From assembly GCA_021159445.1 (NCBI GenBank), contig JAGGRV010000649.1, forward strand, positions 1 through 6,080: 6,080 nucleotides of DNA, in the 5' to 3' direction. Source of the stretch: Deltaproteobacteria bacterium (GTDB taxonomy: Bacteria > Desulfobacterota > Dissulfuribacteria > Dissulfuribacterales > UBA3076). The translations under genes were made by a program, and so were the position numbers. This document shows positions 1-5,917 of this stretch, piece by piece. Below the pieces are notes generated by a model. It had not been told where the DNA came from. It saw only the letters and a program-made list of their open reading frames with translations, and made no database searches. The number at the start of each line of letters is the position of its first letter. Position 1 is the first letter of the stretch.

Positions 1-10
1 TTTAGTAATG

Positions 11-45
11 AACATCGAACATCGAACGTCCAACATCGAATGTTG
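11..45. repeat. Degenerate heptad tract, AACATCG type (5 units)
   Basis: Five consecutive 7-mers are visible: AACATCG, AACATCG, AACGTCC, AACATCG, AATGTTG. The period is exactly 7 bp with base changes between units, so this is a decayed short tandem array. Unlike the TGAAAAT-type tracts later in the window, it carries no regular stop codon on either strand. Confidence 0.8.
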
Positions 46-56
46 AATGGGAAAAG

Positions 57-140
57 ATGAAGAAACAGACTTATGACCCGGAAGAAAGGCTGCTCCCCCC
101 TGTATCAAAACGGCTGACAAGAAACAGAAATAGCCGTTGA
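57..140 (+). CDS. Possible 27-codon peptide or gene remnant between two heptad tracts
   Basis: An ATG at 57 opens a 27-codon frame ending in TGA at 138-140. The peptide is basic and begins MKKQTYDPEERLLPP; I recognise no family. No good ribosome binding site precedes the ATG, only a purine run (GGGAAAAG). The frame starts 11 bp after one heptad tract and its stop falls on the TGA inside the first unit of the next tract (TTGAGTG, 137-143). That echoes the stop positions of the larger genes, but one occurrence in a short ORF could be chance. It may be the remnant of a deleted gene. Confidence 0.15.
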   Translation: MKKQTYDPEERLLPPVSKRLTRNRNSR

Positions 141-171
141 GTGTTCGGTTTTGGATATTCGTTTTTCATTT
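137..171. repeat. Degenerate heptad tract, TTCGTTT type (5 units)
   Basis: Five successive 7-mers, TTGAGTG, TTCGGTT, TTGGATA, TTCGTTT and TTCATTT, all begin TT and keep a 7-bp period. They are more diverged than the other tracts, so this call is weaker. Confidence 0.55.
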
Positions 172-174
172 AAA

Positions 175-197
175 CATTTTGCTATCATGACAAAATG
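175..197. repeat. Small perfect inverted repeat (7-bp arms, 9-bp loop)
   Basis: CATTTTG at 175-181 is matched by CAAAATG at 191-197 around a 9-bp loop. The stem is A/T-rich and has no following T-run, so it is a poor intrinsic terminator. Role unknown. Confidence 0.35.
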
Positions 198-224
198 AAG
201 TTTAAAAGTTAAGAACGTCCCCCT

Positions 225-443
225 GTGGTCATAATCGTGGATGATCATAGGGTGGTGATTGAGGGGACATTGCGGAAGGATGCTGGGCAGGAAAATTATT
301 CAGTGAGGGTGAAAAAATATGAATATGAAGACATCCTTCACGACAAGTCAAAAGTAGTTTACACTTTGTTGACCTTGTATTTTGGCAGTGAAATTGGAAA
401 TTGGAAATTGGGAAAAACACAAAGATGTAAATGCGTTACCTAA
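225..443 (+). pseudogene. Short ORF beginning like a response regulator receiver; possible remnant
   Basis: A 72-codon frame with a GTG start has the N-terminus MVIIVDDHRVVIEG. This matches the first strand and acidic pair of NarL/FixJ-type receivers (typical pattern IVDDHxVVxEG). After about residue 15 the resemblance stops, and neither other forward frame restores a receiver, so this is not a simple frameshift. The last codons run through a heptad repeat tract (390-410). No ribosome binding site precedes the GTG; the upstream bases are a C-run. Possible readings are a truncated receiver remnant, or a chance ORF over a REP-like element, since GTCCCC at 217-222 can pair with GGGGAC at 263-268. 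A working 72-aa protein is unlikely. Confidence 0.25.
390..410. repeat. Heptad tract, GAAATTG x3
   Basis: Three identical tandem copies of GAAATTG. With the tract at 443-470, which is its near reverse complement, it makes an imperfect inverted pair separated by 32 bp. Confidence 0.75.
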
Positions 444-470
444 TTTCAAATTTCGAATTTCCAGTTTCGA
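443..470. repeat. Heptad tract, ATTTCNA x4, inverted relative to 390-410
   Basis: Four 7-mers: ATTTCAA, ATTTCGA, ATTTCCA, GTTTCGA. Read on the minus strand they become TCGAAAC, TGGAAAT, TCGAAAT and TTGAAAT, the same family as GAAATTG at 390-410. Converging arrays of this kind recur at 3572-3800. Confidence 0.7.
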
Positions 471-497
471 CATCGGTATCAAATTCGACAATACACT

Positions 498-517
498 CTT
501 TTTCGAAAAAGTATAAA
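498..517 (+). promoter_or_regulatory. 14-bp perfect palindrome next to a possible -10 element
   Basis: CTTTTTCGAAAAAG at 498-511 is a perfect palindrome. It is followed directly by TATAAA at 512-517, which could be a -10 box placing the transcript start near 524 and giving a very short leader before the ATG at 540. No good -35 lies 16-18 bp upstream. The palindrome sits where an operator over the spacer would be expected. The operator role is inference; the palindrome is plain in the sequence. Confidence 0.3.
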
Positions 518-527
518 CTGGTGAATG

Positions 528-533
528 AAGGAT
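528..533 (+). promoter_or_regulatory. Ribosome binding site deciding the start at 540
   Basis: GAAGGA ends 6 bases before the ATG at 540. The in-frame ATG at 525, five codons upstream, has only GGTGA directly abutting it with no spacing. The ATG at 540 is therefore the better start. Confidence 0.6.
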
Positions 534-539
534 GCCAAT

Positions 540-3167
540 ATGGATAAAGAAATGGACGAGTGTAAGCAGGTTGAGGAGCGGTTACAACATCTCAATGTCG
601 TGCTGCGCGCTATCCGAAATGTCAACCAACTCATTACCAGGGAGAAGGACCGGGATCGCTTACTTCAGGGCGCCTGTGACAACCTGGTCGAGATCCGGGG
701 TTATTTTAGCGCCTGGATAGCTCTGATGGATAACTCAGGAAAGCTTTTAACAACTGCGGAATCCGGTCTGAAAGAGGCGTTCTTGCCGCTGGTCGAACTG
801 ATCAAGCGTGGAGAGTTGCCCGTGTGTGGAAGCAGGGCGCTGAAAGGACCAGAAGTTGTGGCTATAGAAGACCCATCCGATACGTGCACCGTCTGTCCAC
901 TTGTATCGGAGTATGCCGGCAGGGGGTCGATGACCGTTCGGCTGAAATACAGTGGGAAGGTATACGGTATGTTTAGTGTATCCGTCCGCAGAGATCTCGT
1001 CGCAGACGGGGAAGAACAAGCCCTGTTCAAAGAAGTTGCGAACGACATTGCCTTCGCACTGCATAACATGGAATTGGAAGAAAATCACAAGCGAGCGGAA
1101 GAAAGGGTCAAACACCTGAACACCGTCCTGCGTGCCATCCACAACGTCCATCAGCTTATTGCCAAGGGAAAGGACCTCCATCGACTGATTAAAGGCGTGT
1201 GCGATAACTTTATTAAAACCAGGGGTTACTATAGCGCCTGGATAGCGCTTTTTGATAAATCCGGGAATTTTATTACTGCGGCTGAGGCAGGTTTGGGTGA
1301 GAAATTTTCCCGGCTGCTTGAGATACTCGAACGTGGTGATCTGATGAAGTGTGGCAGGGAAGTGCTTGGACGATCAGGTGTCTTGGTGATTGTGAATCCG
1401 ATTGACGTCTGTGATGACTGCCCCCTTTCAAAGATTTATGCCGGCAATGAGGCTATGACCATCCGGCTGGAGTATGAAGACAAGGTATACGGCATTATGT
1501 CGGTTTCCATCCCCAAAGGAATTGCAACAAACAGGGAAGAACAATTGCTTTTTGAAGGTGTTGCAGATGACATTGCCTTTGCAATGCATGTGATTGAATC
1601 AGATGAAAAGGAAAAACAATCACAAGAAGCCCTTCGGGAAAGTGAGGAGAGATATAGAACGATTTATGATTCTTCCAGAGATGCCATCATGATACTTACC
1701 CCAAACAAAGGGTTCCTCAGCGGAAATCCTGCTGCTATAGAGATGTTTGGATGTCAGAACGAAGATCATTTTACATCTCTAACCCCGGCGGCTTTATCTC
1801 CGGAATATCAGCCGGATGAAGCCTTATCTGCTGAAAAGGCTCAAAAGATGATGGAAATTGCCATGGAAAAAGGCAATCATTTCTTTGGATGGAAATACAA
1901 ACGAGTAGATGGAGAGGAATTTTATGCTACTGTTTTATTAACTATGATGAAACTACATGATGAAAAGGTCTTACAGGCAACCGTCAGGGACATTACAGAG
2001 CGCAAGAAGTTAGAAGACCAATTCCGTCAGGCCCAGAAGATGGAGGCCATCGGCGTCTTGGCTGGCGGGGTGGCCCATGATTTCAACAACCTGCTGACCG
2101 TCATCCTCGGCAATGCCCAGCTTGCATTGATGAATATCATCAAGGATGAATCCTTTCGCAAGGAAATACAAGAGATTGAGAAAGCCGGGAAGAAGGCATC
2201 CTCTCTTACCCGACAGCTCTTGGCCTTCAGCCGTAAGCAGATAATCAACCCCAAGATACTGGATATCAATGAAGTAATAAACGAGACGGAAAAGATGCTT
2301 GAACGTATGATCGGAGAGGATATTGAATTTCTGACGGTTTTAGAACCTGATCTGCGGAAAGTCTATACAGACCCAGGGCAGATTGATCAGGTGGTCATGA
2401 ACCTGGTGGTCAATGCCAGGGACGCCATGCCACGGGGAGGAAATCTCACCATTGAGACGGCCAATGTGGAACTGGACGAGACCTATTTTCAGAGTCGCAA
2501 TACTGAAAGCAAGCCCGGGCCTTATGTAATGCTGGCTGTAACTGACAATGGCATAGGTATGGATGATGAGACCCTGTCCCGCATATTCGATCCCTTCTTT
2601 ACCACTAAGGAGATTGGCAGGGGCACGGGTTTAGGTCTTTCCACGGTCTATGGCATCGTGAAACAGAACAATGGCTATTGCTGGGTCTATAGCGAGCCCG
2701 GGAAAGGGACGACCTTTAAGATCTACTTTCCCAGGGTGGCAGAGGGTGTGGTGGCAGGTAAAGAAGACGAGAAGCTTGCGGATGTAATCAGTGGTTCTGA
2801 GACTGTCTTGATTGTGGAAGATAATGATGCCCTTCGAGATATAACAAAAAAGATCCTCCAGAAATATGGATACAGGGTCCTGGAGGCAGAGAACGGCGAG
2901 AAGGCCCTGAATATCAGCGAGACGCATGAGGGGCCGATCCACCTGCTGCTCACGGATGTGGTAATGCCCGGGATGAGCGGAAGCGACCTGTCAGAAAAGC
3001 TGCAATCCATAAGGCCTGAGACACGGGTGATTTACATGTCAGGTTACACAGATAATGCCATTGTTCATCATGGAATTTTGAGACAGGATATAAACTTTAT
3101 CGAAAAGCCCTTTTCGCCGGAAAGCCTGGGTAAAAAAGTGCGCCAGGTGCTGGACGGTGGAAATTGA
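540..3167 (+). CDS. Soluble hybrid histidine kinase: GAF-GAF-PAS-HisKA-HATPase-receiver
   Basis: An 875-aa sensor kinase (880 if the ATG at 525 is used). Two GAF-like domains, in segments 11-180 and 186-355, are an ungapped tandem duplication, about 88 of 170 residues identical by hand count. Each keeps four cysteines: C46, C96, C116, C119 and C221, C271, C291, C294, the last pair as CxxCPL. A PAS domain follows (about 364-487, ending RDITERK). The HisKA H-box has H513 in GGVAHDFNN. The ATPase shows the N-box (621-629), DNGIG (669-673), FDPFF (683-687) and GRGTGLGL (693-700). The C-terminal receiver has E760/D761, phosphoacceptor D806, S834 and K856. No membrane segment, so cytoplasmic. It should autophosphorylate H513 and pass phosphate to D806. 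The GAF signal is unknown; redox or metal sensing is inferred from the cysteines. Its stop falls in a heptad repeat, and the next gene begins 54 bp later with no terminator visible between them. Confidence 0.95.
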   Translation: MDKEMDECKQVEERLQHLNVVLRAIRNVNQLITREKDRDRLLQGACDNLVEIRGYFSAWIALMDNSGKLLTTAESGLKEAFLPLVELIKRGELPVCGSRALKGPEVVAIEDPSDTCTVCPLVSEYAGRGSMTVRLKYSGKVYGMFSVSVRRDLVADGEEQALFKEVANDIAFALHNMELEENHKRAEERVKHLNTVLRAIHNVHQLIAKGKDLHRLIKGVCDNFIKTRGYYSAWIALFDKSGNFITAAEAGLGEKFSRLLEILERGDLMKCGREVLGRSGVLVIVNPIDVCDDCPLSKIYAGNEAMTIRLEYEDKVYGIMSVSIPKGIATNREEQLLFEGVADDIAFAMHVIESDEKEKQSQEALRESEERYRTIYDSSRDAIMILTPNKGFLSGNPAAIEMFGCQNEDHFTSLTPAALSPEYQPDEALSAEKAQKMMEIAMEKGNHFFGWKYKRVDGEEFYATVLLTMMKLHDEKVLQATVRDITERKKLEDQFRQAQKMEAIGVLAGGVAHDFNNLLTVILGNAQLALMNIIKDESFRKEIQEIEKAGKKASSLTRQLLAFSRKQIINPKILDINEVINETEKMLERMIGEDIEFLTVLEPDLRKVYTDPGQIDQVVMNLVVNARDAMPRGGNLTIETANVELDETYFQSRNTESKPGPYVMLAVTDNGIGMDDETLSRIFDPFFTTKEIGRGTGLGLSTVYGIVKQNNGYCWVYSEPGKGTTFKIYFPRVAEGVVAGKEDEKLADVISGSETVLIVEDNDALRDITKKILQKYGYRVLEAENGEKALNISETHEGPIHLLLTDVVMPGMSGSDLSEKLQSIRPETRVIYMSGYTDNAIVHHGILRQDINFIEKPFSPESLGKKVRQVLDGGN

Positions 3168-3236
3168 AAATTGACTAGTGAGAAATGAATATTGAATAGT
3201 GAAAATTGAAGGACTGAACAATTGAGAAATGAAGAA
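3158..3236. repeat. Heptad array, TGAAAAT type, spanning one gene's stop and the next gene's start
   Basis: Eight consecutive 7-mers at 3158-3213 all begin TG: TGGAAAT, TGAAAAT, TGACTAG, TGAGAAA, TGAATAT, TGAATAG, TGAAAAT, TGAAGGA. After single-base slips at 3214 and 3222 the pattern continues as TGAACAA, TGAGAAA and TGAAGAA. The stop of the hybrid kinase is the TGA of the second unit. The ribosome binding site and first five codons of the four-helix-bundle gene are also made of heptad sequence. A TGA every 7 bases closes all three plus-strand frames within 21 bases. Confidence 0.85.
3209..3213 (+). promoter_or_regulatory. Ribosome binding site supporting the TTG start at 3222
   Basis: AAGGA lies 8 bases before the TTG at 3222. 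An in-frame TGA at 3207-3209 rules out any start further upstream, and the next in-frame ATG is deep inside the conserved fold. The motif is itself part of a heptad unit (TGAAGGA). Confidence 0.6.
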
Positions 3237-3581
3237 TTAAAAGAGAGGACGAAAGAATTCGCTCATAGATGTGTAAAATTGGCTTTGGAGTTGCCTAATG
3301 GGCAATTAGGGAAACATATTGCCAGCCAATTGATTCGTTGCTCCACATCAGTCGCCGCAAACTATAGGGCATCATGTATAGCGCAATCCAAGGCGAGTTT
3401 TATTTCGAAGCTCAGTATCGTTCTGGAAGAAGCGGATGAATCTTCATTTTGGTTGGAATTCATTGTCGATGAAAAGATGATGAAAACAAATTTTGTCGCA
3501 CCACTCTTAAATGAAGCAAAGGAACTGACAGCAATTTTTTATGCCAGTCGGAAAACAGCAAGAAAAAACGTTGAAAAGTGA
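3222..3581 (+). CDS. Four-helix-bundle protein, S23 / 23S rRNA intervening-sequence (IVS) family
   Basis: A 119-aa protein, full length for this family. Family signatures are visible: a basic amphipathic first helix (residues 3-22, RNEELKERTKEF), then LGKHIASQLIRCSTSVAANYRA (split here as residues 29-40 and 41-50), then SKASFISKLSIVLEEADES (56-74) with FWLEF following, and a last helix near 95-113. Homologues were first found in insertions within 23S rRNA genes, but most are free-standing, and the Avd protein of diversity-generating retroelements shares the fold and forms a pentamer. The usual role is unproven; nucleic-acid or protein binding is inferred. The start is TTG with AAGGA 8 bases upstream. 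Heptad arrays flank the gene, and its stop is the TGA of a heptad. No 23S rRNA and no reverse transcriptase are in the window. It may be co-transcribed with the kinase upstream. Confidence 0.88.
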   Translation: MRNEELKERTKEFAHRCVKLALELPNGQLGKHIASQLIRCSTSVAANYRASCIAQSKASFISKLSIVLEEADESSFWLEFIVDEKMMKTNFVAPLLNEAKELTAIFYASRKTARKNVEK

Positions 3582-3613
3582 AAATTGAAAAGTGAAAATT
3601 GAAAATTGAAGGA
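3572..3613. repeat. Heptad array, TGAAAAT/TGAAAAG (6 units), over the end of the four-helix-bundle gene
   Basis: Units are TGAAAAG, TGAAAAT, TGAAAAG, TGAAAAT, TGAAAAT, TGAAGGA, in perfect 7-bp phase. The first begins inside the gene and the TGA of the second (3579-3581) is its stop codon. A 7-bp spacer (3614-3620) separates this array from the inverted array that follows. Confidence 0.88.
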
Positions 3614-3637
3614 ATAGTGATATTCAATTTTCAATTT
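3596..3637. terminator. 15-bp perfect stem between converging genes; possible bidirectional terminator
   Basis: The left arm at 3596-3610 is the exact reverse complement of 3623-3637, with a 12-bp loop. The stem is almost entirely A/T and no T-run follows, so it is not a classical intrinsic terminator. Its place between converging transcripts makes a transcription-ending or RNA-protecting role plausible. Further pairing between the wider arrays (3572-3613 and 3621-3798) is possible in several registers. Confidence 0.35.
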
Positions 3638-3800
3638 CCAAATCGTCTTCCACAAATATTCAATTTTCAATATTCAATTTTCAATTTCCAAATCGTCTTC
3701 CACAAATATTCAATTTTCAATATTCAATTTTCAATTTCCAAATCGTCTTCCACAAATATTCAATTTTCAATATTCAATTTTCAATATTCAATTTTCAATT
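3621..3800. repeat. Three identical 50-bp tandem repeats plus partial units
   Basis: Units at 3621-3670, 3671-3720 and 3721-3770 are identical. Each is five heptads (TATTCAA, TTTTCAA, TTTCCAA at its start; TATTCAA, TTTTCAA at its end) around a 15-base non-heptad core, ATCGTCTTCCACAAA. Two further TATTCAA-TTTTCAA pairs follow at 3771-3784 and 3785-3798, so that 14-mer occurs eight times. Perfect identity points to recent duplication or active homogenisation. The array is the reverse complement of the TGAAAAT family and runs into the last codons of the minus-strand kinase. Fifty is not a multiple of three, so it does not encode a repeated peptide. Confidence 0.95.
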
Positions 3801-5050
3801 TCCCCACAAGGCAATCTGATAATAAAGGTGGTTCCTTTTCCCACCTCGCTTTCCACATTTATAGTACCTTTATGTTTCTCAATAATACCAAAACCTATGT
3901 TAAGCCCCAGGCCAGTTCCCTTGCCTATCTCTTTGGTGGTAAAGAAAGGATCAAATATCTTTGGAAGATTTTCCTCGGCAATCCCGCATCCTGTATCGCT
4001 GATTCTGACCTCCACACAATCCCTTGCAGATTGGTCATCGTTGATTAATCTGGTAGAAATTTTGATCTCGCCCTTCTCTTCGATTGCCTGGGCCGCGTTT
4101 ACGATGATGTTCATAAAGACTTGATTGAGTTCCAAAGGACAGCACTCTATCTCCGGAATGGCACCATATTCCTTTAAAACGTCTGCCTTGTACTTCAATT
4201 CATTCCACACCATATTCAAAGTGCTTTCTAATCCGACATTGATGTTAAAGAATCCCCTTTCCCCATGGTCGATACGGGAGAAATCTTTGAGATCAGAAAC
4301 TATCTTTTTTGCCCTGTCTGTACCTTCTTTTGACTCTTCAATGAGTTGGTCGAGATCATCGAGGATGTATTCAATATCTATTTCTTTTTCTAGTGATTTA
4401 ATCTCTTCAAGAAGTGCTGTTCTTTCTCCGTCATTGAGCAGATGGACTTCTTGATATCTCGCCATAAGCTTTTGAATATCCTCTAAATACCCACTCAATG
4501 TATTGAGGTTACTTGAGATAAACCCAATGGGATTGTTAATCTCATGTGCAACTCCGGCAGCCAACTGCCCGATGGATGCCAGCTTTTCAGATTGGAGAAG
4601 CATGGCATGGGAATCCTTTATCTCCTTTATTTTCTTCTCCAGCAACCCTTCCAAATTTTCTGTATATTCCAAGAGTCGTTTTCTAGTTTTTTGCTTGTCA
4701 AAGGCCCTTGATGTGGAGAGCTGAAGGAGCTCCATATCCGGGGGCTTTGTAATAAAATCCGAGGCATCAAGGCGCAATGCCTCTATAGCCATCTCTATAT
4801 CTGTGTAACCTGTAAAGACTATTACCTCTGTGTTACTATCTATTGCCTTGACCCTCTTTAAGACCTCAAGCCCGCTTAGACCCGGCATCTTTACATCCGT
4901 AATCACAAGCGTCGGCCTTTGCTTCTGAAAGACATCAAGGCCCTCTTTACCGTCTTTTGCGGTCAATACATCATAACCATCAGCTACCAGGTAATTGGCT
5001 ACTATTTTCAGGGTCTGAGGCTCATCGTCGATAACGAGTATTCTTTCCAT
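3788..5050 (-). CDS. Receiver-coiled coil-histidine kinase
   Basis: A 420-aa protein with an N-terminal receiver (residues 1-118: acidic D8/D9, phosphoacceptor D52 in TDVKMPG, T80, K102), a coiled-coil linker (about 120-155) and a kinase core. The H-box is GVAHEINNPIG with H169. A long charged helical insert (about 190-240) follows, then the N-box (N314-A319), SDTGCG (351-356), FDPFF (366-370) and GKGTGLGL (376-383). No membrane segment. The receiver probably gates the kinase or takes phosphate from a partner; this is inference from the domain order. The start has GGAGGA (bases 5056-5061, minus strand) 5 bases upstream, near ideal. It lies 25 bp after the receiver-PAS gene, so the two form an operon. 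The last four residues (EIEN) and the TGA come from heptad repeat sequence, so the C-terminal tail was supplied or overwritten by the array. Confidence 0.95.
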   Translation of the reverse strand: MERILVIDDEPQTLKIVANYLVADGYDVLTAKDGKEGLDVFQKQRPTLVITDVKMPGLSGLEVLKRVKAIDSNTEVIVFTGYTDIEMAIEALRLDASDFITKPPDMELLQLSTSRAFDKQKTRKRLLEYTENLEGLLEKKIKEIKDSHAMLLQSEKLASIGQLAAGVAHEINNPIGFISSNLNTLSGYLEDIQKLMARYQEVHLLNDGERTALLEEIKSLEKEIDIEYILDDLDQLIEESKEGTDRAKKIVSDLKDFSRIDHGERGFFNINVGLESTLNMVWNELKYKADVLKEYGAIPEIECCPLELNQVFMNIIVNAAQAIEEKGEIKISTRLINDDQSARDCVEVRISDTGCGIAEENLPKIFDPFFTTKEIGKGTGLGLNIGFGIIEKHKGTINVESEVGKGTTFIIRLPCGEIEN

Positions 5051-5075
5051 TTATGTCCTCCAGTCGCGTCACTGG

Positions 5076-5909
5076 TCATTTGTGAAGTAGTCTCAACGTC
5101 ATAATGACCCCTCTTCCGCAAAAACGTCCCGAAAGAGGGCTGACATCGATGTTGTATACTCCATCTGACAGCCGGTATTCCTCAAGACTCTGTGTCTTGT
5201 TCGTTTCCAGCGCAACGGCTACATTTTGTTGAACGTCGGTTGGAAAGTATTCAGCGAATTCGCCTCCCACCTCAATGGCGTGGCCATTAAATGGTTGGGC
5301 TTGCGCCTCTTGATTGATCACTGCTATCATCCCGTCAGAGCTTACACCGATGATCGGCAGGGGGAGATCTTGCAGGATGGCACGTGAGAACTCAAGGGTC
5401 CGATTTTGAATCTCAAGCTGCTTTGTCCTTTCTGAAACCAGTGCCTCCAGATTCTCATTCATTGTTTTTAACTCTTCATTTTGTTCAAGAACCTTTTCAT
5501 GAAGTGTTTTGTTGGTCTGGATAAGGTCGTATTGTTCCAGGGCCTGTTTGATCTCCAACTTTAAACTTTGATCGTTCCACGGCTTTAGAAGGAATTTGTA
5601 GACATGCCCTTTGTTGATCGACTCGGTGATGGAGTCAACATCCGTATAACCTGTGAGGATGATACGAATGGCGTCAGGATACCCTTCTTTTACCTTAGCC
5701 AAAAACTGAGTGCCGTCCATCCGGGGCATCCTCTGGTCGGAGATCACCAGGTGAACACTATTTTCTTCAAGGAGTTTCAGACCCTCGGCACCACTTGGAG
5801 CTGTCAGCAGACGGTAGCCCTCCTTTCGGAGCAATCGCTTTAATGAGCTTAAGATATTTTCCTCATCATCCACGCACAGGATCGTATGATTGTAATCGTT
5901 CATTTTCAC
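5076..5909 (-). CDS. Receiver-coiled coil-PAS protein without an output domain
   Basis: A 277-aa protein. The receiver spans residues 8-125: D14/D15, phosphoacceptor D58 in SDQRMPRMDG, T86, and K109 in the segment HVYKFLLKPWND, which is typical of RpfG-like receivers. A coiled coil follows (about 128-172) and then a PAS domain (about 173-277, starting near SRAILQDLPLPIIGVSSDG). There is no HD-GYP, GGDEF, kinase or DNA-binding domain, so the output must be protein-protein signalling. As first gene of the operon it may control the receiver-kinase downstream through its PAS or receiver; that is inference. The GTG at 5909 is chosen because GAAGG lies 8 bases upstream. An ATG two codons later (5903) is possible but 14 bases from that site. 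Confidence 0.93.
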   Translation of the reverse strand: MKMNDYNHTILCVDDEENILSSLKRLLRKEGYRLLTAPSGAEGLKLLEENSVHLVISDQRMPRMDGTQFLAKVKEGYPDAIRIILTGYTDVDSITESINKGHVYKFLLKPWNDQSLKLEIKQALEQYDLIQTNKTLHEKVLEQNEELKTMNENLEALVSERTKQLEIQNRTLEFSRAILQDLPLPIIGVSSDGMIAVINQEAQAQPFNGHAIEVGGEFAEYFPTDVQQNVAVALETNKTQSLEEYRLSDGVYNIDVSPLSGRFCGRGVIMTLRLLHK

Positions 5910-5917
5910 TCACAAAA

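Larger units (their letters stand above)
1..539. other. Gene-poor, repeat-rich region before the hybrid kinase gene
   Basis: This stretch has no convincing full-length gene. It holds four short tracts of 7-bp-period repeats (11-45, 137-171, 390-410, 443-470), a small perfect hairpin (175-197), a 27-codon ORF (57-140), a 72-codon ORF that starts like a response regulator (225-443), and a 14-bp palindrome next to a possible -10 element (498-517). The remaining bases show nothing I recognise. The segment around 199-224 (an A/T-rich stretch followed by a C-run) could be the edge of a REP-like element, but nothing here proves it. Confidence 0.6.

Noticed and set aside
199..268. REP element or edge of a REP-associated transposase locus (A/T stretch followed by a C-run, with GTCCCC/GGGGAC arms)
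   Set aside because: The arms are only 6 bp, there is no second copy in the window and no transposase nearby. I could not support it as a feature.
747..1181. 144-codon minus-strand ORF, with similar antisense frames at 701-1069, 2631-2942 and 2723-3010
   Set aside because: They are antisense to the conserved GAF, ATPase and receiver coding sequence. None shows a recognisable domain.
3222..3581. Intervening sequence within a 23S rRNA gene
   Set aside because: No rRNA sequence flanks the gene; both neighbours are signalling genes.
3621..3800. CRISPR array, seen as a 36-bp repeat with 14-bp spacers
   Set aside because: The would-be spacers are identical to each other and to part of the repeat, and there are no cas genes. 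It is a plain tandem array.
3222..3800. Diversity-generating retroelement, because the four-helix-bundle protein resembles Avd and repeats follow
   Set aside because: There is no reverse transcriptase, no template/variable repeat pair differing at adenines, and no variable target gene. The repeats are exact tandem copies.
3599..4048. 149-codon plus-strand ORF encoding an F/N/Q/S-rich protein
   Set aside because: It runs across the repeat array and then antisense to the kinase. The 50-bp period is not a multiple of three, so the apparent protein repeat is read in shifting frames. No function is supported.
4125..4454. Plus-strand ORFs opposite the receiver-kinase (also 3828-4124, 4503-4724, 4919-5104)
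   Set aside because: They lie opposite conserved kinase and receiver motifs and are serine-rich, as expected for the complement of this coding sequence.
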